64,000 bases of DNA from positions 1 to 64,000 of the forward strand of contig CAJFVV010000016.1 in the NCBI GenBank assembly GCA_904420565.1, in the 5' to 3' direction. Positions within the stretch are counted from its first letter, which is position 1, and each line of letters starts with the position of its first letter. Shown here in pieces: positions 27,646-37,651 of the stretch. The notes below the pieces were generated by a model that was given only the letters and a program-made list of their open reading frames with translations, was not told the origin of the DNA and did not search any database. This DNA is from Candidatus Pseudoscillospira faecavium (GTDB lineage Bacteria > Bacillota > Clostridia > Oscillospirales > Oscillospiraceae). The position numbers and the translations under genes are program-made.

Positions 27646-28215
27646 TCAAACTCTGTAAAGATTTTCTGCCGGCAGGCTTCTTTCTCCCCGGAGCAAAATT
27701 GCCTCCTGATATGCGGTTGACGGAAAAGCCTCTGTCTTTCTGCCTGCATTGATAGAACACGCTGTTACTGTGGTATTGCGGCCCCGCGCCACAATCGGCA
27801 GGAAGCAGTTTCCCTTAATGGTCGCCTCCTCCAAGGCTACACGGGTGATCTGTGCGTTCCGCGCAAATCCAAACATCCCGGTGTCAGCGCCGCCGCCGGA
27901 AATTGTCAGTCCATAAATCACATGGCCGTTTCCATCAAAACTGCCGGTGAACGGTGACAAGCGGGTGCCGATGGGCTCCCATGTGCCAGTGAGCACAATA
28001 TCCGCCCCCAGCACATAATTGCCAGCCAGTGCATCCCGGCTGCTGCCGACAGCCCGCAGCTGCTCTTCCGTGTAAATCACCTGGTAAGACTCTGTGCTGC
28101 TTTCCAGCGTCTGTGCCCAAACAACCTGCCGGGTTGCCTCCCGGCTGAGCATCCAGCCGCCGGTCAGCAGCATCGCCAGCACCAGGACAAGCCCTATAGC
28201 AACGCCCTGTTTCAT
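27646..28215 (-). CDS. membrane-anchored GLUG-like repeat protein (paralogue of 24164-24652)
   Basis: N-terminal TM; SPFTGSFDGNGHVIYGLTI...TGMFGFARNAQITRVAL. Confidence 0.75.
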   Translation of the reverse strand: MKQGVAIGLVLVLAMLLTGGWMLSREATRQVVWAQTLESSTESYQVIYTEEQLRAVGSSRDALAGNYVLGADIVLTGTWEPIGTRLSPFTGSFDGNGHVIYGLTISGGGADTGMFGFARNAQITRVALEEATIKGNCFLPIVARGRNTTVTACSINAGRKTEAFPSTAYQEAILLRGERSLPAENLYRV

Positions 28216-28263
28216 TTCCCGCGCACCCCTTTCCAACGTTTCTGCAACTGTATTATTGTGTTG

Positions 28264-28285
28264 TTGTATTAGGTAATTAATACAA
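28264..28285. promoter_or_regulatory. candidate GntR (YtrA-type) operator
   Basis: perfect inverted repeat TTGTATTA-GGTAAT-TAATACAA overlapping the -10 element. Confidence 0.65.
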
Positions 28286-28310
28286 TAATACATCCTTACC
28301 CGTTTGTCAA
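28282..28310 (-). promoter_or_regulatory. promoter of GntR/ABC operon
   Basis: minus strand TTGACA - 17 nt - TATTGT. Confidence 0.75.
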
Positions 28311-28596
28311 TAGTTTCCCGAAAAATTTTTATGGCTCAAAACATGCGACCAATCTGTTACCCTACACCTATATGTATGACAACCCTTTCGTTGTGTAAAC
28401 ATCTATAAAAAAGCACGTCATTTCCCGCTTTGATCAAGCAGCCGGAGAAGACGCACAGCCGGGGTATCCCAATTTGTTCACAGACCAAAAACAGTAAAAT
28501 CACACTGCGCGGGGCAAAAATAGAAATACAAAAAGGAAAATATAAAATAAATTATACGAATAATTATCAATTAAGTCAGTGCAAAGCTGCTGACTG

Positions 28597-28770
28597 TGTC
28601 CTGCGGAGGGCTTCAACAGCGCCAATGCCAAAATGGATGCGGCGCTGAACACCGTTCCCCATGCGCTCATCGGCACCTATACCGGCAGCGGCATCCCTGC
28701 AAAAATTCCACTTTCCCAACCCTTTTTCAGATCTTCAGAGAAACATTCAGAAAGACACACTGGGCAGATG
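28597..28770 (+). pseudogene. phage tail-fibre/tail-collar-like gene remnant
   Basis: open frame after stop: ...AEGFNSANAKMDAALNTVPHALIGTYTGSGIPAKIPL..., tail-fibre-like wording, truncated, beside an integrase. Confidence 0.4.
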
Positions 28771-28827
28771 ATGGACGATTCCAGTCAACAGAACAATGGG
28801 GCGCCCCCTTTCGGGAGCGCCCTGCGC

Positions 28828-29994
28828 TTAAAACAAACTCATTTGACCATTGCGGCCTGCACATTCGATTGCACTGGCTACCTGGCTGAGCACCTCACTT
28901 TGTGTATCATCAAACAAATGGGTATACACCTGGCTCGTTACGCTGGTATTGCTGTGCCCCAGCGCTTTGCTGATTTTGAACATGGGAATATGCAGCTCAT
29001 TGGCTGCACTGGCAAAAGAATGCCGCAAACCATGAAGCGTTAAATACGGCAGCCCATGCGCCTGAACAAATTTTGTAAACCAGCCCGATACATAATCCGG
29101 GGAATACGGCTGTCCATTGGAGTGAATCAACACATAACCCTCTGCATTAAAAGAAGGCTTTGTTCTCCTGCGCTCTTCCTGGTCGCGCTTCATTCCCCGC
29201 AGCATATCTTCCAAATCTGCCATGCCTGCGATACCCAAAGTGCGAATGGAAGAATTGGTTTTGGGTCCTTTGCTGATGGTCAGACCGCCTACTGTGGTCC
29301 GGGCTGCACAGATGGAAATCGTCCCATTTTCCAAATCCACATTTTCCCATTTCAGGCCGCAGATTTCACTGCGGCGCAGCCCTAAATATCCCGCAAGCTT
29401 CACCGCCGGCTCCAAAGGTTCACCCCGGACGACCCGGAACAGAATCCGCAGCTGTTCGGTATTGTAAAAGCTGTGCTTGGGCTGCTGCTTGGCCGGCGCC
29501 TCCACCCGGCGGACAGGATTGCGGTTGAGCACCTCCTGGCGCACGGCAAAATCCAGCGCTGTAAACAACAGCTGATGGTGTTTATGCACCGTGTTGGTAT
29601 TCAGCCCCGCTTCCCGCATGGCCAGGTAATACGCCTGTATTTGCTGGGGTGTCAATTCCTGGAGAATAATTTTCCCCAGCGCGGGCTTGATGTGGTTTTT
29701 GATCATATTGCTGTAACCATAAGTTGTTGATCTGGCGCGGTTGGGCCGGATCACTTCCTCCAGCCAGCGGTCCAGCCACATGCCCACAGTCAGCTCTGTG
29801 GGCATTACGATTTCCTGGCGCTGCTTCTTCATTTCAAAAATACGCAGCGCCTGTGCCGCAGCGATATGGGTGTCATAGGTCTTTGTTTTTTTCACCCGCT
29901 TGCCTGAGGCATCCATACCGTAGTGGAACGTGACATAATACAGCCGGTTCCTCTCGTCATAGGAAATGTTGTTCTCAATTCTTTTTCTGCTCAT
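28828..29994 (-). CDS. tyrosine-type site-specific recombinase/phage integrase
   Basis: catalytic R (GLRRSEICGLKW), HGLRHSFAS, LGHSNTSVTSQVYTH. Confidence 0.93.
   Translation of the reverse strand: MSRKRIENNISYDERNRLYYVTFHYGMDASGKRVKKTKTYDTHIAAAQALRIFEMKKQRQEIVMPTELTVGMWLDRWLEEVIRPNRARSTTYGYSNMIKNHIKPALGKIILQELTPQQIQAYYLAMREAGLNTNTVHKHHQLLFTALDFAVRQEVLNRNPVRRVEAPAKQQPKHSFYNTEQLRILFRVVRGEPLEPAVKLAGYLGLRRSEICGLKWENVDLENGTISICAARTTVGGLTISKGPKTNSSIRTLGIAGMADLEDMLRGMKRDQEERRRTKPSFNAEGYVLIHSNGQPYSPDYVSGWFTKFVQAHGLPYLTLHGLRHSFASAANELHIPMFKISKALGHSNTSVTSQVYTHLFDDTQSEVLSQVASAIECAGRNGQMSLF
28828..29994 (-). mobile_element. remnant of an integrated element (integrase plus tail-fibre fragment upstream in coordinates)
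   Basis: integrase with adjacent truncated phage-like ORF; boundaries not determined. Confidence 0.4.
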
Positions 29995-30264
29995 AAAATG
30001 ATCCTTCCTTTCTTTATATTGAGGATAGCTTCACTTTACGGCATATCCGGTAATTTTTTCCAGAGGTAAGCTTTAAATTCCGCCCTTCTTCTGCAAATTC
30101 CGGTCGTTTTCTTTTCATTAGCAGTTTTGGGGGGTGTGCCGTCTGTTTTCAAGGCAATGTCTGAAATTCTTAAAAGTTTTTGAAAAGTTTAAAAAAAAGC
30201 ACTGACAGCGCTGCTTTTTATGATATACTGGATGCAACTTTTTCATAGGAAACGGAGTGTTTTT

Positions 30265-31434
30265 ATGCACTATGACAGCATCATTGTAGGTGCGGGCTTT
30301 GCCGGCGCCGTCACAGCGCGCTGCCTGGCCGAAGCCGGCCGGCATGTGCTGATTTTGGAAAAGCACAATCACATCGGCGGCAATGCTTATGACCGGCTGG
30401 ACGAAGCCGGCATCCTGATTCATCAATATGGCCCACACATTTTTCACACAAACGACAAAGCAGTTTATGATTTTCTGTCCCGCTTTACCCAGTGGCGGAC
30501 ATATCAACATGAGGTGGTGGCCAACATTCCCGCAGAAGAAGGCCGCGCCGAAATGCCCGTGCCCTTCAACCTTCTGTCCCTGCGCCAGGCTTATGCCCCG
30601 GAAAAAGCCGCGCGCCTGGAAAAAAAGCTGATGGAAACCTACGGACCGGAACAAAAGGTTACGATTCTTCAGCTGCGCGAAAACACCGATCCGGAGCTGA
30701 GCGAACTGGCCCAGTATGTCTATGACCACGTTTTCGTGCGCTACACCATGAAGCAGTGGGGGCAGAAACCCGAAGAAATTGACCCCGCGGTCACCGCCCG
30801 GGTTCCCGTGTTTATTTCTGAGGACTGCCGCTATTTTCAGGATGTGTATCAGGGTATGCCTCTGCACGGCTATACGCCGTTGTTTGAAGCAATGCTCGCC
30901 CATGATGGCATTGAGGTCCGCACCGAAACCGATGCCCGGGATATGCTGACGCTGAAAGACGGCAAAATTTTCTTTGACGGGGCAGAGTTTTCCGGCGATG
31001 TCATCTATTCCGGCCCGGTGGACGAGCTGTTTTCCTGCTGCTTTGGCCGCCTGCCCTACCGCACGTTGGACTTCCGCTTTGAAACCCATGCCCAGGATAC
31101 ATACCAGAGCCATGGCACCGTGAACTACACCATGGACGAGGACTACACCCGCATTACAGAATTCAAATATCTCACCGGCCAGGAAAAGTCTGGGGTAACC
31201 ACCATTGTAAAAGAATACTCCCGCGCCTATACCGGGACAGCGGATGAAATTCCCTATTATGCAATTGCCAACGAAGCGACTGCAGCCTTGTACGCCCAAT
31301 ATGCCGCAAAAGCCTCTGCTTTCCCCCGCCTGCATCTTCTGGGCCGCCTGGCGGAATACCGCTATTACAATATGGACGCCATTGTGGCCGGCGCCCTCAA
31401 GCTGAGCCGCGCGCTGGTAAACGGAACATGCTGA
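30265..31434 (+). CDS. glf: UDP-galactopyranose mutase
   Basis: IIVGAGFAGAVTARCLAEAG, HNHIGGNAYD, YGPHIFHTND; C-terminal GRLAEYRYYNMD. Confidence 0.95.
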   Translation: MHYDSIIVGAGFAGAVTARCLAEAGRHVLILEKHNHIGGNAYDRLDEAGILIHQYGPHIFHTNDKAVYDFLSRFTQWRTYQHEVVANIPAEEGRAEMPVPFNLLSLRQAYAPEKAARLEKKLMETYGPEQKVTILQLRENTDPELSELAQYVYDHVFVRYTMKQWGQKPEEIDPAVTARVPVFISEDCRYFQDVYQGMPLHGYTPLFEAMLAHDGIEVRTETDARDMLTLKDGKIFFDGAEFSGDVIYSGPVDELFSCCFGRLPYRTLDFRFETHAQDTYQSHGTVNYTMDEDYTRITEFKYLTGQEKSGVTTIVKEYSRAYTGTADEIPYYAIANEATAALYAQYAAKASAFPRLHLLGRLAEYRYYNMDAIVAGALKLSRALVNGTC

Positions 31435-32117
31435 AGCTGGCAGTTTTTGATTTGGACGGCACGCTGTGCGCCGTGGGCCGGGCCATTTTGCCTGAAACGC
31501 TTCAGGCTTTGGTCTCTCTGCAGGCCCGGGGCATACAACTTGCCATTTCTTCCGGCAAACCAGTCTATTACCTTTGCGGCACAGTGCGGCAGGCGGGCCT
31601 GCGAAACGTGATTCTGATGGGGGAAAACGGCGCTGACGTTCAGCGGGGAGTAGATCTTCCTCCGGCAGAATATTACCGCATGCCCGTGGCACCCCATACC
31701 CGCGCCGCCCTGTCCATGCTTTCCTCAAAATTGGAAGAAACATTTGGCCGCCGCATCTGGCTGCAACCGAACCGCACAGAGGTAACCCCTTTTTTCGCCG
31801 ATGAAGCCACCCATGAGGAGCTGCGCGCTTTCTGCGCCCGGGAGATCACCCCTGATATGGGCATCACAATTTACGACCAGCGCGACTGCATTGATCTCTG
31901 CCCCACAGGACTGGACAAAGGCAGCGGCCTTGTCTTTCTGTGCAATCAGCTGGGGCTGTCGCCCGCTGATGCCGCCGCTGTGGGCAACGGGGTCAACGAT
32001 GCGCCCATGCTCCGCATCGCGGGCTGCTCTATCGGTATCGGTTCCACTCCCGTCGCCGGTGCCCACTGCACAGTTCCGACAATCAGCGAAGCGCTTGCGC
32101 TGCTGCGCAATTTCTGA
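31428..32117 (+). CDS. HAD-superfamily hydrolase (Cof-like)
   Basis: LAVFDLDGTL; DKGSGLVFL; VGNGVNDAPML. Confidence 0.9.
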   Translation: MLKLAVFDLDGTLCAVGRAILPETLQALVSLQARGIQLAISSGKPVYYLCGTVRQAGLRNVILMGENGADVQRGVDLPPAEYYRMPVAPHTRAALSMLSSKLEETFGRRIWLQPNRTEVTPFFADEATHEELRAFCAREITPDMGITIYDQRDCIDLCPTGLDKGSGLVFLCNQLGLSPADAAAVGNGVNDAPMLRIAGCSIGIGSTPVAGAHCTVPTISEALALLRNF

Positions 32118-32125
32118 CAAGCTCT

Positions 32126-32159
32126 GATTCTCCCGGCCTCAGCCGGGAGAATCTTTTTT
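32126..32159 (+). terminator. terminator after HAD hydrolase
   Basis: GATTCTCCCGGC-CTCA-GCCGGGAGAATC-TTTTTT. Confidence 0.88.
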
Positions 32160-32255
32160 ATACCGTTTGCAGCAACGGCCTTCGGCCATATGCCGCTCGT
32201 TCACCGCTATGCCGCAGACAGTTACAATGGCGCAAAATTGGATTCCAGCCCAAAA

Positions 32256-32291
32256 AAATCCCCGGAAACAGCAAACTGTTTCCGGGGATTT
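32256..32291 (-). terminator. PFOR terminator
   Basis: minus strand AAATCCCCGGAAACA-loop-TGTTTCCGGGGATTTTTTT. Confidence 0.85.
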
Positions 32292-32310
32292 GCATGGCTA
32301 TCCTGGATTC

Positions 32311-35300
32311 TCAATTTTCTCTTGCACGCTTTTTCAATTTCAGATAGCGGTTCTTTGCCTGCTTTTCTGCCACAGACATCAATTCCTTGGCCCGTTCGGG
32401 GAAGGTGATGGTCAGAGAAGAATAGCGGTGCTCACCCATAATGAACTGGCGATAGCTCTCATTGGGTTCCTTGCTGTCCAGCTGGAAGGGGTTGTTGTCG
32501 CGGCGCGGGTCATAGCGGTACAGATGCCAATAACCGGCCTTCACCGCATGTTCCATCTCCGTCATGGATTTGCTCATACCAGCCTTAATACCATGGTTGA
32601 TGCAGGGCGCATAAGCGATAATCAGGGAGGGGCCGTCATAAGCCTCTGCCTCCAAAAATGCTTTCATGCACTGCTCATAATCCGCACCCATGGCCACCTG
32701 AGCAACATAAACATAGCCATAAGACATGGCAATCGCGCCCAAATCCTTTTTCTTAACCACTTTGCCCGCAGCGGCAAACTGTGCTGTGGCTGCAGTGGGC
32801 GTTGCCTTGGATGCCTGTCCGCCGGTGTTGGAATACACCTCTGTATCAAACACCAGTACATTGACATTCAGTCCGGACGCCAGCACATGATCCAATCCGC
32901 CGTAGCCGATATCATAGGCCCAGCCGTCGCCGCCGAAAATCCAAACAGACTTATAAGAGAGCATATCCCGGTTATCCAGAATATATTTGCACTGCTCAGC
33001 ATAGGCAGGATCTGTGTTCTTTTCGCATTTGGCAATCAACTTGTCGCCAAGCTCTCTGGACGCCTCATAATCATCGCGCTCGGCCAGCCACCGGTTCGCA
33101 ATTTCTGCAAAAGCCATATTGCGGGCAAGCTCGGTGATGACACTGTGCAGCTTGGCTCTGCGCTGACGGACTGCCAGTTTCATGCCATAGCCGAATTCCG
33201 CATTGTCCTCGAACAGAGAATTTTCCCAAGCCGGGCCGCGGCCCTGGTCGTTGACAGTGTAAGGTGTGGAGGGTGCGCTGCCGCCCCAAATGGAAGAGCA
33301 GCCTGTGGCGTTTGCAATATACATATGATCGCCAAACAACTGGGTGACCAGCTTTGCATAGGGCGTTTCACCGCAGCCGCCGCAGGCACCGGAGAATTCC
33401 AGCAGCGGACGATGGAACTGCGCTTCCTTGGTCAGGTTGTCCGGGAAACGCAGATGCTTATCGCTGAACTTCTTCAGCGCATAATCATAAACTTCCTGCT
33501 GATCCATCTGCTCATCGATAGGCTTCATATCGATGGCCTTGTTCTTCGCCGGGCAGACATTGGAGCAGGAACCGCAGCCCGTGCAGTCCACTGGGGAAAC
33601 AGCGATAGAGAATTTATAATTATCCAGCCCGCGGCCAATCATGGGCGCCGTGCGGATCTGAGCCGGTGCGCCCGCCAATTCGTCGGCGCTGACCGCATAG
33701 GAACGCAGCACACCGTGAGGGCAAACCATCACACAGCGGTTGCACTGGATGCAGTGACGGGGCACCCATTCAGGAACGTCCACTGCAATGCCGCGGCGCT
33801 CAAACTGGGAGGTGCCCTGAGGCAGAGTGCCGCCGGGGCAAACTTCCTTGATGACAGAAACAGGAATTGCATCGCCGCGCATGGCATTGGCCGGGAGCAT
33901 CACTTTCTCCACAAAAGCTGCCAATTCCGGACGGTCAGTGTCAATTTTAGCCTTGGGTTTTTTATCCTTCGCCGTCTTCCAGGCAGCCGGCACTTCAATT
34001 TTGCGCAAAGACGTCAGTCCGGCATCGATGGCTTCGCAGTTCATATTGACAATCGATTCGCCCTTGTGACCATAGCTTTGAACCACAGCCTGCTTCATAT
34101 ATTCCACTGCAGCATCAATGGGAATTACATTGGCCAGCTTAAAGAACGCCGCCTGCAGCACCATGTTGGTGCGTTCGCCCAAGCCGATGTCGCGCGCCAG
34201 CTTAATGGCATCACAGGTGTAAAACTGAATTCTGTTCTTGGCCAGATACCGCTTCACTTCTGCCGGCAGGTGGTTTTCCATATCCTCAGGCAGCCAGTCA
34301 CAGTTGAGCAGGAATGTACCGCCGGGCTTGATGTCCTGCACAATATCGTATTTCTCGATATAGGCCGGGCAATGGCAGGCCACGAAATCCGCCTTTGTAA
34401 CATAATAAGTGGACTTAATCGGCTTATGTCCGAAACGCAGATGCGAAATCGTAACACCGCCGGACTTTTTGGAGTCATACTGGAAATACGCCTGGACATT
34501 CATATCTGTGTGGTCGCCGATAATTTTAATCGAGTTCTTGTTGGCGCCCACAGTGCCGTCGCTGCCCAACCCCCAGAATTTGCAGGCAATGGTGCCCTTG
34601 GCCGCCACATCCGGCTCTTCTTCAATGGGCAGGGAAAGATGTGTCACATCATCATTGATATTAATGGTGAAGCTGTTGATCGGCTCCGGCGCCATTGCAT
34701 TCTTAAATGCTGCCAGAATGCCGCCGGGCGTCGTATCCTTGGAACCCAGGCCATAACGACCGCCGAGAACGCGCACATCAGCAAATGCACTGCCGTTGAG
34801 GGCACGCACCACATCCAGATACAAAGGCTCACCGGGAGCGCCGGGCTCCTTGCAGCGATCCAGCACCACCACATTTTTGCAGGAAGCAGGCAGCTGCGCC
34901 AGGAAATGCTGCACAGCAAAGGGACGATACAGCCGCACCTTGATCAGGCCCACCTGGTTCTCTTCCGTCTTATCAGCCTTATTGATATAATCAATGACTT
35001 CTTCCGCTGCATCGCACACGGAACCCATGGCAACCATCACAGTTTTTGCTTTGGGTGAACCATAATAATCAAACAGGTGATAATTGCTGCCGATCTTCTC
35101 GTTAATCTGATCCATGGTCTCCTGCACTACGGCCGGCAGCGCATCATAGTAACTGTTGGCCGCCTCACGGGCCTGGAAGAAAATATCAGGATTCTGTGCG
35201 CTGCCGCGCAGGGCCGGATGATCCGGATTCAGGGACTTATCCCGGAAGCGCTTGATGAGCGCCGGATCCAGCATGTCGTTCAAGTCGTTGTAATCCCATG

Positions 35301-35865
35301 TGGCCACCTTGCGGATTTCATGAGACGTACGGAAACCATCAAAGAAATGCAAAAACGGAACTTCGCCCTTCAGCGTTGCCAAATGGGCCACTGCCGCCAG
35401 ATCCATAACTTCCTGCGGATTGTTGGAGCACAGCAGGGCATAGCCCGTCTGCCGGCAGGCCATAACATCGCTGTGGTCGCCGAAAATGGACAGGGCATGG
35501 GTCGCCAGGGCACGCGCAGATACATGGATGACGCTGGGAAGCTGGCTGCCCGCGATTTTATACATATTGGGAATCATCAGCAGCAGGCCCTGGGAGGCCG
35601 TAAAGGTGGTGGTCAGCGCACCTGCAGTCAGGGAACCATGCACCGCACCGGCTGCACCGCCTTCGGACTGCATCTCGGCAATACGCACGGTTTGGCCGAA
35701 TAAATTCAGCCGGCCATTGGCAGACCATTTGTCCACACATTCCGCCATTACAGACGAGGGGGTGATGGGATAAATAGCCGCAACCTCGGTAAACGCATAT
35801 GCCACATGGGCTGCAGCTGTATTGCCGTCCATTGTTTTCATAGCACGTTCAATCAAGCTCTTCAC
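32311..35865 (-). CDS. nifJ: pyruvate:ferredoxin (flavodoxin) oxidoreductase
   Basis: full-length 1184 aa; YPITPSSVMAE, 2x4Fe-4S (CIQCNRCVMVCPHG; CTGCGSCSNVCPAK), TPP-binding C-terminus (GDGWAYDIGYGGLDH). Confidence 0.96.
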   Translation of the reverse strand: MKSLIERAMKTMDGNTAAAHVAYAFTEVAAIYPITPSSVMAECVDKWSANGRLNLFGQTVRIAEMQSEGGAAGAVHGSLTAGALTTTFTASQGLLLMIPNMYKIAGSQLPSVIHVSARALATHALSIFGDHSDVMACRQTGYALLCSNNPQEVMDLAAVAHLATLKGEVPFLHFFDGFRTSHEIRKVATWDYNDLNDMLDPALIKRFRDKSLNPDHPALRGSAQNPDIFFQAREAANSYYDALPAVVQETMDQINEKIGSNYHLFDYYGSPKAKTVMVAMGSVCDAAEEVIDYINKADKTEENQVGLIKVRLYRPFAVQHFLAQLPASCKNVVVLDRCKEPGAPGEPLYLDVVRALNGSAFADVRVLGGRYGLGSKDTTPGGILAAFKNAMAPEPINSFTININDDVTHLSLPIEEEPDVAAKGTIACKFWGLGSDGTVGANKNSIKIIGDHTDMNVQAYFQYDSKKSGGVTISHLRFGHKPIKSTYYVTKADFVACHCPAYIEKYDIVQDIKPGGTFLLNCDWLPEDMENHLPAEVKRYLAKNRIQFYTCDAIKLARDIGLGERTNMVLQAAFFKLANVIPIDAAVEYMKQAVVQSYGHKGESIVNMNCEAIDAGLTSLRKIEVPAAWKTAKDKKPKAKIDTDRPELAAFVEKVMLPANAMRGDAIPVSVIKEVCPGGTLPQGTSQFERRGIAVDVPEWVPRHCIQCNRCVMVCPHGVLRSYAVSADELAGAPAQIRTAPMIGRGLDNYKFSIAVSPVDCTGCGSCSNVCPAKNKAIDMKPIDEQMDQQEVYDYALKKFSDKHLRFPDNLTKEAQFHRPLLEFSGACGGCGETPYAKLVTQLFGDHMYIANATGCSSIWGGSAPSTPYTVNDQGRGPAWENSLFEDNAEFGYGMKLAVRQRRAKLHSVITELARNMAFAEIANRWLAERDDYEASRELGDKLIAKCEKNTDPAYAEQCKYILDNRDMLSYKSVWIFGGDGWAYDIGYGGLDHVLASGLNVNVLVFDTEVYSNTGGQASKATPTAATAQFAAAGKVVKKKDLGAIAMSYGYVYVAQVAMGADYEQCMKAFLEAEAYDGPSLIIAYAPCINHGIKAGMSKSMTEMEHAVKAGYWHLYRYDPRRDNNPFQLDSKEPNESYRQFIMGEHRYSSLTITFPERAKELMSVAEKQAKNRYLKLKKRAREN

Positions 35866-36128
35866 TCTCCTTATAAAAATAGTTGCTACTTCCGCATTTT
35901 AAATTGTTAGTTTATTAAGATACACAATAGCATAAAATCCCAGCGGTGTCCATGATTTTTTTCCTTCATTTTTCCGCTGTGCCGCAGCTTCCCAAAATTT
36001 TATGAAACCCGTTGGTCTTTCCGGGCCGTAAAAGTCTCCTTGCAGCAAGTCTGAGATTGTTGTAAAATATTTTATATTTGTGTAGTATATCCTCCCTGCG
36101 AAAAACTTTGCAAAAGGAGCTGTCAACT

Positions 36129-37646
36129 ATGGTTGTTTCCATCCGCTCTCTGGGCCTGACGGGGATTTCCGGTTATGAGGTTGCCGCAGAGTGCTTCCTT
36201 TCCGGCGGCCTGCCCGCTTTTGATGTAGTGGGGCTTCCGGATGCCGCCGTGCGGGAATCCCGGGAGCGCGTGCGGGCAGCGGTGAAAAACTGCGGCGCTA
36301 AATTTCCGGTCAGCCGCATCACCATCAATCTGGCTCCGGCGGACCAGAAAAAAGAGGGAACCCTCTATGACCTTCCCATTTTCCTGGGTATTATGACAGC
36401 GATGGAAGCGTTGGAACAGCCGCCGGCAGATGCTGCTTTTCTGGGCGAACTCTCTTTAACCGGCGCACTGCGTCCGGTGCGCGGCGTGCTGCCCATGGCC
36501 ATGGCCGCGGTGCGCAGCGGCATCAAATCTCTGTATGTTCCCGCAGAAAACGCCGCCGAGGCCACGCTGGCTGAGGGACTGACAGTCTATGGCGTGCCGG
36601 ATGTAATGGCTTTGGTAGCCCACCTGCGCGGGGAAACGCCTTTATCTCCCGTGCCGCCCTGGAGCGGCGATACAGAAAACAATATTCTGCCGGATCTGCA
36701 GGACGTCATGGGGCAGGAAAACTGCCGCCGTGCTCTGGAAATTGCTGCCGCGGGCAATCACAACCTGCTGCTGATCGGCAGTCCCGGCGCAGGCAAGTCC
36801 ATGCTGGCCCGCCGGCTGCCCTCCATTCTGCCCGATCTCACGCCTCAAGAGGCTTTGGAAACCACAGAAATCTACTCCGTGGCAGGTATGACGGACAGCC
36901 GCCATCCTCTTTTGCGTCACCGTCCCTTCCGCGCGCCGCATCACACGGTGTCTGCGGTGGCCCTGGCCGGCGGCGGCGCCACACCCCACCCCGGAGAAAT
37001 TTCCCTCGCGCACAATGGCGTACTGTTTCTGGACGAACTGCCGGAATTTCACAAAGACGCCCTGGAGGCCCTGCGCCAGCCCCTCGAGGATGGGGAGGTA
37101 ACCATTACCCGCACCGCGGGCACACTGCGCCTGCCCAGCCGCTTCATGCTGGTGTGCGCCATGAATCCCTGCCGCTGCGGCTGGTATGGCCATCCTTCCG
37201 GCCGCTGTACCTGCTCGGAGGCTGCCGTGCAAAAATACGTATCCCGCATCTCCGGCCCCCTGCTGGACCGCATCGACCTGCATGTGCGGGTTCCTTCTGT
37301 GGAATATGAAGCCATGCGCCGCAAAACACAGCCGGAGAACAGCGCCACAGTCCGCGCCCGGGTCAACGCCGCCCGCGCTGTGCAGCAGACGCGCTATGCC
37401 GGCACAGAGATTTCCTGCAACGCCTATATGACGCCCGCCATGCTGGCGCAATATTGCACTCTGGATAACGCCGGCGAGCGTTTGATGAAAAATGCTTTCT
37501 CCAAAATGGGGCTCACAGCCCGTTCCCACGACCGCATTCTGCGGGTGGCCCGCACCATCGCCGATTTGGACGGCTCCGAATCCATCGAGTCGTTTCATCT
37601 GGCCGAGGCCATCCAATACCGCAATACCGATATCCTGAAAGGTTGA
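36129..37646 (+). CDS. YifB/ComM-like Mg-chelatase family ATPase
   Basis: GLPDAAVRESRERVRAA, GSPGAGKSMLARRLPSILP, AMNPCRCGWYG. Confidence 0.95.
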   Translation: MVVSIRSLGLTGISGYEVAAECFLSGGLPAFDVVGLPDAAVRESRERVRAAVKNCGAKFPVSRITINLAPADQKKEGTLYDLPIFLGIMTAMEALEQPPADAAFLGELSLTGALRPVRGVLPMAMAAVRSGIKSLYVPAENAAEATLAEGLTVYGVPDVMALVAHLRGETPLSPVPPWSGDTENNILPDLQDVMGQENCRRALEIAAAGNHNLLLIGSPGAGKSMLARRLPSILPDLTPQEALETTEIYSVAGMTDSRHPLLRHRPFRAPHHTVSAVALAGGGATPHPGEISLAHNGVLFLDELPEFHKDALEALRQPLEDGEVTITRTAGTLRLPSRFMLVCAMNPCRCGWYGHPSGRCTCSEAAVQKYVSRISGPLLDRIDLHVRVPSVEYEAMRRKTQPENSATVRARVNAARAVQQTRYAGTEISCNAYMTPAMLAQYCTLDNAGERLMKNAFSKMGLTARSHDRILRVARTIADLDGSESIESFHLAEAIQYRNTDILKG

Positions 37647-37651
37647 ATGCT

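Noticed and set aside
28799-28824. GC-rich hairpin GGGGCGCCCCC-TTTC-GGGAGCGCCC as integrase terminator
   Set aside because: Strong stem but no T-run on the integrase strand, so not annotated as a terminator.
32167-35058. 963-aa ORF on + strand
   Set aside because: Antisense shadow of nifJ caused by codon bias; product is His/Arg/Gln-rich without domains.
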